Shown: piece after piece, positions 7,721 through 16,303 of the stretch
How positions within the stretch are numbered: the stretch's first letter is position 1
Layout: each line of letters starts with the position of its first letter
The notes under the pieces: generated by a model
Database searches by the model: none
What the model was told of the DNA's origin: nothing
What the model saw: only the letters and a program-made list of their open reading frames with translations
Origin: Anoxybacteroides rupiense
GTDB taxonomy: Bacteria; Bacillota; Bacilli; Bacillales; Anoxybacillaceae
DNA: 64,000 nt
Direction of reading: 5' to 3'
Assembly: GCF_014196195.1 (NCBI RefSeq)
Contig: NZ_JACIDF010000001.1
Span: 310,001-374,000, forward strand
Made by a program: the position numbers and the translations under genes

Positions 7721-8986
7721 CTAGAGTTGCGCAGTTTTAAGCTGTGGATACAGCGGGTGTTCTGGCAAAATAAACCCTTGGCATTCGTACATTTCTTTCT
7801 CCTCATGGTAATGCAATGTTTGTAAAATGGTTTCTGTCTTTAATTGGGCAAGCAATTTTCCATCACACGCCGACACTGACACATCATAAGGCTCCATTGC
7901 TTCAATCATTGCTGTTTCAATAAATTGACGAAGCTGTTGCAGATCGGTTTCATTTAAAGCACTAATAAAAATCGAATCTGTTCTCGAGCTTGGGATAAAA
8001 TTCTTATCAGCAAGATCTCTCTTATTGTAAATCGTGACAATTGGAATAGCTGACACCTCAAGATCTTGTAGCAAATCGTAAACCGTCTGTTCATGCTGAA
8101 CATAATCCAAATTTGAAGAATCAACGACATGCAAAATCAAATCAGCCTCTTTCACTTCTTCCAATGTCGATCGAAAAGCAGCCACAAGAGTTGTCGGCAA
8201 GTCTTGAATAAAACCGACCGTATCGGTCAATAACGCTGTATAGCCGCTTGGTAAGATGAATTTTCGTGTCAGAGGATCTAACGTAGCAAACAGTAAATTT
8301 TCTTCAAATGAATCAGCGTTGGTCAAACGGTTAAATAGCGTTGATTTTCCAGCATTAGTGTAGCCAACAAGCGCGATTTGAAATGTCCTGTTTTTCTTAC
8401 GGCGTTCACGATAACGCACGCGATGTTCCACTACCCATTTTAGCTGATTTTTAATCTCATCAACGCGGCGACGGATATGACGACGGTCGGTTTCTAGCTT
8501 CGTTTCTCCCGGTCCCCTTGTGCCAATTCCGCCGCCTAGACGAGAAAGCTGTACACCCTGCCCGCTTAAACGCGGCAATAAATATTGCAACTGGGCAAGT
8601 TCGACTTGCAGCTTTCCTTCCTTCGAGCGAGCTCGCTGCGCGAATATGTCTAAAATCAACTGGGTACGGTCAATTACTCTTGCTTCCAACAGCTTAGAAA
8701 GATTCCGGGCTTGGCTTGGCGATAGCTCATCATTGAAAATAATTACATCTGGCTCAAGCTGTTCCACAAGTCGAGCAAGCTCCTCAACTTTTCCTTTTCC
8801 GATATATGTCGCTGGATGGACCGCTTCCCGCTTTTGTGAAAGCTGCAAGATCACCTCTCCGTGCGCTGTATGAACAAGCGAAGCAAGCTCCTCCATCGAA
8901 TATGAAAACCGATCATCATCTTCATCGGCAAGCTGGCAACCAACAATGATGACTCTTTCTCGATCGCTTTTTTGAATCTCCTGCAA
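7721..8986 (-). CDS. hflX: GTPase HflX, ribosome-associated
   Basis: The 421-residue protein has the HflX N-terminal domain, a glycine-rich linker ([20 protein letters not shown], about 140-159), a basic helical segment, and a GTPase domain with G1 GYTNAGKST (about 207-215), a G3-type DTVGFI, and G4 IYNKRDL in place of NKxD (about 318-324). HflX binds the 50S subunit and splits or rescues stalled or heat-damaged ribosomes. The start is a TTG with GAGGGGAGC upstream. In B. subtilis the orthologue (ynbA) also lies between spoVK and ynbB; here a six-gene catabolic operon and a channel gene separate it from spoVK. Confidence 0.95.
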   Translation of the reverse strand: MQEIQKSDRERVIIVGCQLADEDDDRFSYSMEELASLVHTAHGEVILQLSQKREAVHPATYIGKGKVEELARLVEQLEPDVIIFNDELSPSQARNLSKLLEARVIDRTQLILDIFAQRARSKEGKLQVELAQLQYLLPRLSGQGVQLSRLGGGIGTRGPGETKLETDRRHIRRRVDEIKNQLKWVVEHRVRYRERRKKNRTFQIALVGYTNAGKSTLFNRLTNADSFEENLLFATLDPLTRKFILPSGYTALLTDTVGFIQDLPTTLVAAFRSTLEEVKEADLILHVVDSSNLDYVQHEQTVYDLLQDLEVSAIPIVTIYNKRDLADKNFIPSSRTDSIFISALNETDLQQLRQFIETAMIEAMEPYDVSVSACDGKLLAQLKTETILQTLHYHEEKEMYECQGFILPEHPLYPQLKTAQL

Positions 8987-9734
8987 TATGCTCCCCTCTT
9001 TCTGAGCAACGGCTGGTCATTACTTTTTCTTAGATCTTTTATGACGAACCATGCCGTCGCTTTTTTTAACTTATAAACTTGATCATGTTGTCTTTGGCTT
9101 TGCTGATTTTTCATCCTTAAAACACTCTCATTATATTGTTTATATCCGTTCAAGCCAACTTTCACACAGCCCTTAGGCGATTTCGGCTGCTTATATTTCT
9201 ACTATAATGATTTTGTCCCCCATCTACTCAAGAAATGACATGATGGCACCTTAAAGATGGAACGACGGATCCAGAAAAGAAAAGGCTCCATTGTTTTGGG
9301 CAACCAGAGGTACACTTTGACTTCCCCTTTGCTCCTCACGCGTGACAGAATCCTGATCATCCAAAAATGACGGAACTTCATATCCATACAAATATTAACA
9401 CGTTAGGTTACATTTATATAGTCCTTTATCACTTGTTCATAAAAACGATGGAAACAGACTGGGAAAATCGGGACGTCAAATGGACATAGGGTGATTAGAA
9501 GCCGTTTATGGATATTGCTTCATTAGATATGACGAAGGATACAAATTCTCAGCGATAGAAATTTATCTTATGGTAGAATACCATATACAAGCTTTTTTCT
9601 TATGTTTTTGTCATGAAATCATATCTCATTCTCAAAATCCCCTTATAGGAAACGGCCAAAAAATGATGATTGATTTTCTTATCTATTCCGCCTAAAATGT
9701 TTACCGTAATACGATGAAGAAAGGGATTTGCCGT
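8987..9734. other. Long intergenic region between hflX and the TRIC gene
   Basis: About 750 bases hold no convincing gene. The only coding-like element is a 46-residue TTG-initiated minus-strand frame at 9251-9391 (contains EVPSFLDDQDSVTREEQ and ends in FSFLDPSFHL), without a clear ribosome binding site. It must contain the divergent promoters of hflX and the plus-strand gene, but none is clear enough to call. Confidence 0.4.
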
Positions 9735-10346
9735 ATGACCTGGGAAATATTGAGTATTATCGGTACGGTTGCTTTTGCCATTAGTGGCGCTATTGTCGCT
9801 ATGGAAGAGGAGTATGACATTTTGGGCGTCTATATTCTCGGAATTGTGACTGCCTTTGGCGGTGGAGCGATTCGCAATTTGCTGATCGGTGTTCCTGTAT
9901 CAGCACTATGGGATCAAGGCATGCTGTTTCATATAGCCCTCTTTGCTATGACCGTTATTTATCTGTTCCCGCAAAAAATGCTGCCCCACTGGCAAAGATG
10001 GGGGAATTTTTTTGATGCGCTCGGATTATCTGCATTTGCCATTCAAGGAGCTTTATATGCAGCCAAAATGGGGCATCCGCTGAGCGCTGTCATTGTAGCC
10101 GCTGTTTTAACAGGCAGTGGAGGCGGGATCATTAGGGATTTGCTAGCCGGGCGAAAACCGCTCGTGCTTCGTGCCGAAATTTATGCTGTTTGGGCTATTT
10201 TAGCGGGATTAGCCGTTGGAATTGGGGCAGCTCACTCTCCTATTCGATTATATATTCTCTTTATGATCGTTGCCGCCCTTCGTATTCTATCATATACATA
10301 TAATTGGAAGCTGCCGAATAAATCATTAAAAGCAAAAGCATCATAA
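9735..10346 (+). CDS. TRIC/UPF0126-type cation channel family membrane protein
   Basis: The 203-residue protein has about seven hydrophobic helices and two similar halves, each with a glycine-rich GGGxIRxLL motif (AFGGGAIRNLLIG near residue 41 and GSGGGIIRDLLAG near 127). This duplication is the hallmark of bacterial TRIC (trimeric intracellular cation channel) homologues, formerly UPF0126. It should sit in the cytoplasmic membrane and conduct monovalent cations. The frame opens at 9714, but AAAGGG lies 9 bases before the ATG at 9735, so I use that start. It is monocistronic and convergent with the acyl-CoA operon, sharing a bidirectional terminator. Confidence 0.88.
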   Translation: MTWEILSIIGTVAFAISGAIVAMEEEYDILGVYILGIVTAFGGGAIRNLLIGVPVSALWDQGMLFHIALFAMTVIYLFPQKMLPHWQRWGNFFDALGLSAFAIQGALYAAKMGHPLSAVIVAAVLTGSGGGIIRDLLAGRKPLVLRAEIYAVWAILAGLAVGIGAAHSPIRLYILFMIVAALRILSYTYNWKLPNKSLKAKAS

Positions 10347-10392
10347 AAAGGGGATGGCCCAAAACACTAACGCGTTTTGGGCCATCCCCTTT
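10347..10392. terminator. Bidirectional terminator, TRIC gene and thiolase gene
   Basis: A perfect 19-bp inverted repeat, AAAGGGGATGGCCCAAAAC (10347-10365) with its complement at 10374-10392, encloses an 8-base loop. A/T runs flank both sides. It begins right after the plus-strand stop and overlaps the stop codon of the minus-strand thiolase. Confidence 0.92.
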
Positions 10393-11545
10393 ATGCATTC
10401 CATCGCTCAATAATCGAAGCAGTGGCCATCCCATGTCCAATACAAATCGTCAACAAACCATATCTCTTCTGTCTGCGTTCAAGCTCATGAACAAGAGAGG
10501 TCATCAGTTTAACTCCAGTTGCGCCAAGCGGATGACCGAGGGCAATCGCTCCTCCATTGACATTTACCTTCGAAAGCGGGATGCCGATTTCCTTTTGCCA
10601 TGCTAGCACAACAGGTGCAAACGCTTCATTAATCTCGACCAGATCCATATCATCAATGGTAAGACCCGCTTTTTGCAAGACTTTTTTCGTTGCTGGAATC
10701 ACCCCATCCAGCATATATGTGGGATCAGAGCCAACAACGGTTTGCGCGATGATTCTTGCCTTCGGCACAATTCCGAGGCGGCAGGCGGTCCCTGCGTCCA
10801 TTAATAGCGCAGCAGCTGCTCCATCACTCATTTGACTTGCATTTCCGGCTGTAATTTTTCCTTTTTGCTTGAATACCGGTTTCAATAAAGCCAGCGCCTC
10901 CAGCGATGTATCTTGCCGCGGCCCTTCATCTTTTATAACAACGATCTCGTTTCCTTCTTGGTCCCGCCCGTGCACAGGTACAATTTCTTGGGCAAATACC
11001 CCCTTTTCTTGTGCCTGAAGCGCCCGACGATGGCTCTCATATGCATAGGCATCAAGCTCCTCGCGTGTAAGCCCATATTTTTCAGCGATGAGCTCTGCAG
11101 AAATGCCTTGATGCACAAATTCATATTTTCCATGCAAGGATGGTGGAATGGTCTGGTCGTTTCCGTCGCTTAAAATCGGAACTTTTGTCATACTTTCCAC
11201 TCCTGCAGCAATCGTAATCTCCATATCCCCTGAACGAATTTCTTGAGCAGCGAAATGAATGGCCTGCTGGCCCGATCCGCACATCCGGTTAATTTGTACA
11301 GCGGGCACTTCGACAGGAAAGCCTGCTTCCAGTGCCGCCAGCCGCCCGATATTATACCCCTGCTCACCAATAGGAGTCACACATCCCATAACAATATCCT
11401 CAACGAGAGGCTTGTCAATTCCCGCACGATCGACTACTTCAGCAAGCACCGCGGCGGCAAGATGAACAGGATGAACCTCACGAAATACTCCATTACGCTT
11501 GCCGACAGGCGTGCGCACTGCTTCGACAATTACCACTTCTCGCAC
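10391..11545 (-). CDS. Thiolase (acetyl-CoA acyltransferase)
   Basis: The 384-residue thiolase shows the acyl-accepting cysteine in NRMCGSGQQAI (about residue 88), the GHPLGATG motif (about 338-345) and the C-terminal CIGHGMA carrying the second active-site cysteine. It cleaves 3-ketoacyl-CoA with CoA, or condenses two acetyl-CoA. The start is GTG with AGAAGGG 8 bases upstream. It is the last gene of a six-gene operon, 16 bases after the 3-hydroxyacyl-CoA dehydrogenase gene. Whether it acts in degradation or synthesis cannot be told from the sequence; its neighbours favour degradation. Confidence 0.93.
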   Translation of the reverse strand: MREVVIVEAVRTPVGKRNGVFREVHPVHLAAAVLAEVVDRAGIDKPLVEDIVMGCVTPIGEQGYNIGRLAALEAGFPVEVPAVQINRMCGSGQQAIHFAAQEIRSGDMEITIAAGVESMTKVPILSDGNDQTIPPSLHGKYEFVHQGISAELIAEKYGLTREELDAYAYESHRRALQAQEKGVFAQEIVPVHGRDQEGNEIVVIKDEGPRQDTSLEALALLKPVFKQKGKITAGNASQMSDGAAAALLMDAGTACRLGIVPKARIIAQTVVGSDPTYMLDGVIPATKKVLQKAGLTIDDMDLVEINEAFAPVVLAWQKEIGIPLSKVNVNGGAIALGHPLGATGVKLMTSLVHELERRQKRYGLLTICIGHGMATASIIERWNA

Positions 11546-11561
11546 AACATTTTCCCTTCTT

Positions 11562-12413
11562 TCATTCGTGATATGTGTAAAATCCCTTTCCTGTTTTTCT
11601 ACCTAAATGACCTGCTTCAACAAGCTTTCGAAGTATTTGCGGCGGGCGAAAGCGATCTCCATATGCCTCTGTCATGTTTTCACTGACAAATAGCATGGTA
11701 TCCAAGCCGACTAAGTCAGCAAGCTCGAGTGGTCCCATCGGATAATTTAGGCCGAGACAAATCGCTTTATCAATATGTTCTGCGGAAGCGACTCCCTCCT
11801 CATACATCCGGATGCATTCAATCATATGAGCAGCAATGGCTCGTGTAGTGACAAACCCCTGCCTGTCTTCCACTACTACCGTTTCTTTTCCAATCTCTTG
11901 AGACAATTGCTCAATGATTCGAATCGTTTTCTCAGATGTAGGGACTCCTTTCACGATTTCAATCAGCTTCATCACCGGCGCAGGATTGAACCAATGCATG
12001 CCGATTACCTGGCTCGGCCGTTGCGTGGCTGAAGCAATCGCCGTCACACTTAACTCAGAGGTATTCGTGGCCAACACGGCTTCCTGCTTCGCATAGCGAT
12101 CCAGTTGTTTAAACACCTCTTTTTTTAGTGCTAGCTGCTCTGGAACCGCTTCGATCACCACATCCACATCCTTTACAGCCGTTTGTAGATTCGTGCCTGT
12201 CTGAATTCGATTCAGCACATCCTCCACCTGCTGCTCACTCCATTTACCAGACTTCACAAATCGCGCTAGACTTTTGCGAATCGAATCTCTTCCTTTCTCA
12301 AGAGCGGAGTCGGAAATATCGTATAAATATACAGTTTTCCCACCCATGGCCAGCGACTGAGCAATTCCGCTTCCCATTAAACCGGAGCCGATAACCGCAA
12401 CGGATTGCAACAT
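11562..12413 (-). CDS. 3-hydroxyacyl-CoA (3-hydroxybutyryl-CoA) dehydrogenase
   Basis: The 283-residue, single-function enzyme starts with an NAD-binding Rossmann motif, VIGSGLMGSGIAQSLA (about 7-22). The dimerisation/catalytic part contains the His of GMHWFNPAPVMKLIEIV (about 138-154), NYPMGPLELADLVGLD, and a final GRKTGKGFYTY. It oxidises 3-hydroxyacyl-CoA to 3-ketoacyl-CoA with NAD. Its length is that of Hbd/MmgB rather than of the bifunctional FadB/FadN, so it carries no enoyl-CoA hydratase domain. It follows the acyl-CoA ligase gene by 11 bases. The chain-length preference is unknown. Confidence 0.93.
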   Translation of the reverse strand: MLQSVAVIGSGLMGSGIAQSLAMGGKTVYLYDISDSALEKGRDSIRKSLARFVKSGKWSEQQVEDVLNRIQTGTNLQTAVKDVDVVIEAVPEQLALKKEVFKQLDRYAKQEAVLATNTSELSVTAIASATQRPSQVIGMHWFNPAPVMKLIEIVKGVPTSEKTIRIIEQLSQEIGKETVVVEDRQGFVTTRAIAAHMIECIRMYEEGVASAEHIDKAICLGLNYPMGPLELADLVGLDTMLFVSENMTEAYGDRFRPPQILRKLVEAGHLGRKTGKGFYTYHE

Positions 12414-12424
12414 GCCCTTCCCTC

Positions 12425-14035
12425 CTAATTTGTATTGGTAAAATAACTACGCAGCTGCTCGCGCAATTTCGTTTTCAAAAATTTCCCGACACTTGTTTTG
12501 GGAATTTCATCGACAAACACGATTTCATCTGGAAGCCACCATTTAGCAAACTGCGGACGCAAAAAATCGTACAGTTCATCTTTTGTGACTGTTTTCCCTT
12601 CTTTGACAACCACGCAGGCAACCGGACGTTCCTGCCATTCTGGATGAGGCACGGCGACCACGGCTGCTTCAAATACGGCCTCATGGGCCATTAAGGCATT
12701 CTCTAAATCTACCGAAGAAATCCATTCCCCACCGCTTTTGATGACATCTTTCGTACGGTCGACAATCTTAATAAAGCCTTCTTCATCAACCGTTACGACA
12801 TCTCCTGTATAAAGCCAGCCATCGCGAAACGATTCCTTGCTTCGTTCATCATGATAATACTCGCTAGCAATCCACGGTCCACGCAAACATAGCTCCCCCA
12901 TTTCTGTTCCGTTCCATGATACATCACCGTCCTTGCCAATCACCTTCATTTCGACTCCAGGAACGAGAAAGCCTTGCTTAGCCCGAATATCCAGTTTCTC
13001 ATTTTTAGATAAATGCTGCTGATAGCTTTTGAGACGAGAAAGCACGACAAGCGGGCTTGTTTCTGTCATACCATATGCATGGACAAACGGAATCCCTCTT
13101 TCTTCAAAAGCGCGAATCAGACCTTTTGGAGCTGCCGCCCCTCCACATAAAATACGCTTCACACTACTTAAATCATAGTCTTCTTTCTCCAACTCCTTTA
13201 GCAAGCCAAGCCACACCGTCGGCACTCCGGCAGCAAGAGTCACTTTTTCCACTCCCATCAGTTCCGCTAAAATTTTCGGAGTAAAGGCTGCACCAGGCAT
13301 CACAAGCGTTGTTCCAAACCACACGGCAGCAAATGGAAGTCCCCACGCATTCACATGAAACATCGGCACCACCGGCATGGCTACATCGGTTTCGGATAAA
13401 CCAGCGCTATCGGCAAGCCCCAGCGCCATACTATGCAGCACTGTCGCGCGATGCGAGTAAACAACCCCCTTCGGCCATCCCGTCGTTGCCGAGGTGTAAC
13501 ATATGCCCGAAGGACTATTTTCATCCATATTTTTAAGAAAGGCAAAATGAGCCTCTCCTTTTTGCAGCAGATTTTCATAATGATAGACAGGGGACAAAGA
13601 CGTCTCTGGCACGCTGTCCTCTTCTGTCATCACAATAAAGGCTTGAACATTAGGAATCTCGTTTTTTATGTTTTCAATGACCGGAAGAAAATCTTCATCA
13701 ATCAGCAGCACACGGTCATTTGCATGATTAATAATATAGGCAATATGCTCTGGAGACAGCCGAATGTTAATCGTATGCAGCACAGCTCCAATTCCCGGAA
13801 TAGCGAAATACGCCTCCAAATGCCGATGATGATTCCAAGCAAGCGTACCGACGCGATCCCCTATTTCCACGCCTAGCTGTTTTAGAGCGCTTGCAAGCCT
13901 TCGCGTCCTTTCACCGATTTCTCTATAGGTATGGCGAACAATACCAGATTTCATCCGGGAAATAACCTGCTTTTTTGGGAAAAGTGCTTCCGCTCTCTCC
14001 AGCATCGTCGCGATATTTAATGGCACATTCATCAT
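12425..14035 (-). CDS. Fatty-acid/medium-chain acyl-CoA ligase (AMP-forming)
   Basis: The 536-residue member of the ANL superfamily would activate a carboxylic acid to its CoA ester through an acyl-AMP. Features seen are the AMP-binding loop [19 protein letters not shown] (about 177-195), [16 protein letters not shown], typical of AlkK-like medium-chain ligases, AYGMTETSP, the hinge-proximal [16 protein letters not shown] and the C-terminal lysine in [10 protein letters not shown]. In the loop the usual SGTTG reads SATTG. GGAGAG precedes the tandem ATG start, which comes 6 bases after the CaiB-type gene. It is one of two ligases in the operon, and its natural substrate is not evident. Confidence 0.9.
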   Translation of the reverse strand: MMNVPLNIATMLERAEALFPKKQVISRMKSGIVRHTYREIGERTRRLASALKQLGVEIGDRVGTLAWNHHRHLEAYFAIPGIGAVLHTINIRLSPEHIAYIINHANDRVLLIDEDFLPVIENIKNEIPNVQAFIVMTEEDSVPETSLSPVYHYENLLQKGEAHFAFLKNMDENSPSGICYTSATTGWPKGVVYSHRATVLHSMALGLADSAGLSETDVAMPVVPMFHVNAWGLPFAAVWFGTTLVMPGAAFTPKILAELMGVEKVTLAAGVPTVWLGLLKELEKEDYDLSSVKRILCGGAAAPKGLIRAFEERGIPFVHAYGMTETSPLVVLSRLKSYQQHLSKNEKLDIRAKQGFLVPGVEMKVIGKDGDVSWNGTEMGELCLRGPWIASEYYHDERSKESFRDGWLYTGDVVTVDEEGFIKIVDRTKDVIKSGGEWISSVDLENALMAHEAVFEAAVVAVPHPEWQERPVACVVVKEGKTVTKDELYDFLRPQFAKWWLPDEIVFVDEIPKTSVGKFLKTKLREQLRSYFTNTN

Positions 14036-14041
14036 CGTTCA

Positions 14042-15124
14042 TCACTCTCCTATTGAATAAATGAAATCCTGCTTGTGCTCATTGATTTTTGGTGCATGTG
14101 ACCGCTTTTTGAGCAACTCGCGATCATAGCAAGTCGCCACTTCTATTCGATCCTCCTCTATATGAATCATTTTTCGATACCGTTCGCTCGAAAATAAGAT
14201 TTTTGCTTCATCTGTTTCGAAAACAGGAGTAAGGCAACAATCAATCTGCATACTAAACTCCGCCCATTGCTCTAGTGTTTTCGATTGGAACAGCTGCTTG
14301 ATCTCCCGAAAGATGACGTTATCATCATTCGCCGGAGAGATATGGTGCTCGCACCATTCAGGGTGACCTACAGCCGAACAGAAATTTTTCCAAAAGTTCG
14401 GTTCAAGGGCGGCTAACGACACGTATCTCCCATCTTTTGTTTCGTACAAATAATACGAAACAATGATACCTGCAAGCAGCTGAATGCCATTTTTGCTTTT
14501 CGTTTTGTGTTCCTGCACAAAATGGTTAGTCATCAATGAAAGTAGTCCGTCCACTAGCGAAAGATCGAGATATCTCCCTTTTCCTGTCCGCTCACGTGCA
14601 TATAAAGCAGCTATCATTTGCTCAACAGCATGAAGGCTGCCAATGAAATCCGCCATCGTAATCGTCGGATGGACAGGGCGTCCTTGAGAATCCTTTAGCT
14701 GAGCTAATACACCGGTAAGCGCCATATAGTTCAAATCATGGCTTCCTAATAAAGAAGCAGGGCTATTCTGCCCATAGCCACTAATGGAGCAATAAATAAT
14801 GGCAGGATTTATTTGGCTGATCTCATCGTAGCCCAAACCGAGTCTTTTCATAACGCCAGGGCGAAAGCTTTCAATGATCACGTCAGCCTCTTTTATTAAC
14901 GATTTTGCAATCCGCACATCCTCCTCCAGCTTTAAATTGAGAGAAATGCTTTGCTTGCCGGCATTATTGGCTGCAAATATACATTCATCAGCCAGCTCGC
15001 GCATCTTATCGCCCGTTGGCGGTTCGATCTTCACTACTTCTGCTCCTAAATCGGCCAAGCGAAGGCTGGCAAATGGACCAGGAAGATAATGGGAAAAATC
15101 AATAACTTTTACTCCTTCTAGCAA
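14042..15124 (-). CDS. CaiB/BaiF CoA-transferase family protein (alpha-methylacyl-CoA racemase-like)
   Basis: The 360-residue class III CoA-transferase fold protein has the family N-terminus VIDFSHYLPGPFASLRLADLGAEVVKIE. In the middle, GSHDLNYMALTG (about 127-138) matches the GHDINYLALSG region of alpha-methylacyl-CoA racemases, where His and Asp are catalytic. It might racemise 2-methyl-branched acyl-CoA or move CoA between acids. The TTG start is preceded by AAAGGAGGAAC. It sits 18 bases after the acyl-CoA dehydrogenase gene within the operon. A racemase would suit breakdown of methyl-branched acyl chains; this is inference. Confidence 0.87.
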   Translation of the reverse strand: MLEGVKVIDFSHYLPGPFASLRLADLGAEVVKIEPPTGDKMRELADECIFAANNAGKQSISLNLKLEEDVRIAKSLIKEADVIIESFRPGVMKRLGLGYDEISQINPAIIYCSISGYGQNSPASLLGSHDLNYMALTGVLAQLKDSQGRPVHPTITMADFIGSLHAVEQMIAALYARERTGKGRYLDLSLVDGLLSLMTNHFVQEHKTKSKNGIQLLAGIIVSYYLYETKDGRYVSLAALEPNFWKNFCSAVGHPEWCEHHISPANDDNVIFREIKQLFQSKTLEQWAEFSMQIDCCLTPVFETDEAKILFSSERYRKMIHIEEDRIEVATCYDRELLKKRSHAPKINEHKQDFIYSIGE

Positions 15125-15142
15125 ATGATGTTCCTCCTTTTT

Positions 15143-16291
15143 CTATGAAAGGGTCAGATTTTTAGCAATGATCCTTTTCATCATTTCATTTGTTCCCGCG
15201 TAAATCGCACTGACTGGAATGTCACGATATCGCCGCGCAATCTCGTATTCTTCCATATAGCCATAGCCTCCATGCAGCTGCATTCCTTCTGCCGCTATTC
15301 GCTTGGCCATATCAGTAATCCACCATTTCGCCATCGAGACAGATGTGACCACATCCCTTCCGTCGATATGCTGTTCGATGACATGATCAAGAAAGGTCCG
15401 ACCCAAAGCAATTTCGGTTGCCATCTCAGCCAGTCGAAACTGGATTGTTTGAAATTGACTGATCGCTCGTCCAAATGCCTTTCTGTTTTTAACATATTCT
15501 TTGGTCAGCTCAAACATTCTTTCCGCTGCCGTTTGCGCAGCAATCGCCACAATCAAGCGTTCCTGCTGCAGCTTTTCCATTAAGTAATAAAAACCGTGTC
15601 CTTCTTTGCCGAGCAAATTGGCTGCTGGAACTTTTGCATCGCTAAAAAAGAGCTCCGCTGTATCCTGTGCATGCAGTCCCACTTTCTCCAGTTTTCTGCC
15701 CCGGGTAAATCCAGGCGTACCTCGTTCCACAGCCAATAAGCTTATTCCTTTATAAGGCGGCACGGCTTGCGGATCGGTTTTGCAAACAACGATGACTAAG
15801 TCGGCATGAATGCCATTCGTGATAAACGTCTTCTGTCCATTGACAACATAGTAATCGCCATGTTTGATCGCCGTTGTTGAAATATCCGCTAAATCAGATC
15901 CTGCCCCCGGTTCGGTCATCGCAATGGCCGTAATCATTTCTCCTGTTAAGCACTTTGGCAACCATTTTTTCTTTTGTTCCTCTGTTCCATAAGATTCAAT
16001 ATATGGAATGACAATGTCATTATGCAGGCCAATCCCAATCAGACTTGATCCTATTTTTTCTAATTCTTCATTAATGACCACAGAATAACCGAAATCAGCG
16101 GATAAGCCGCCGTACTTCTCATCAATCCACGGACAAAGAAAACCGTTATCACCCATTTTCTCCCAAAAACCACGCGGAATGAGACCTTGTTTTTCCCAAT
16201 CTAAGTAATAGGGCGCCGCTTCTTTTTCCAAAAATTTTCTAAAGGAGCTGCGAAAAATGCGATGCTCTTCACGCAAATAGCTTGCTGCCAT
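15143..16291 (-). CDS. Acyl-CoA dehydrogenase
   Basis: The 382-residue FAD enzyme shows the two classic signatures: AMTEPGAGSDLADISTTA with NGQKTFITNG (about 127-165), and the C-terminal MQLHGGYGYMEEYEIARRYRD. The catalytic base is probably the Glu in YAGTNEMMKRI (about residue 370). It would oxidise acyl-CoA to trans-2-enoyl-CoA and pass electrons to an electron-transfer flavoprotein, whose genes are not in this window. The ATG has AGGGAGATG upstream, 12 bases after the first ligase gene ends. Substrate length or branching is unknown. Confidence 0.94.
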   Translation of the reverse strand: MAASYLREEHRIFRSSFRKFLEKEAAPYYLDWEKQGLIPRGFWEKMGDNGFLCPWIDEKYGGLSADFGYSVVINEELEKIGSSLIGIGLHNDIVIPYIESYGTEEQKKKWLPKCLTGEMITAIAMTEPGAGSDLADISTTAIKHGDYYVVNGQKTFITNGIHADLVIVVCKTDPQAVPPYKGISLLAVERGTPGFTRGRKLEKVGLHAQDTAELFFSDAKVPAANLLGKEGHGFYYLMEKLQQERLIVAIAAQTAAERMFELTKEYVKNRKAFGRAISQFQTIQFRLAEMATEIALGRTFLDHVIEQHIDGRDVVTSVSMAKWWITDMAKRIAAEGMQLHGGYGYMEEYEIARRYRDIPVSAIYAGTNEMMKRIIAKNLTLS

Positions 16292-16303
16292 CTTCTCATC
16301 TCC

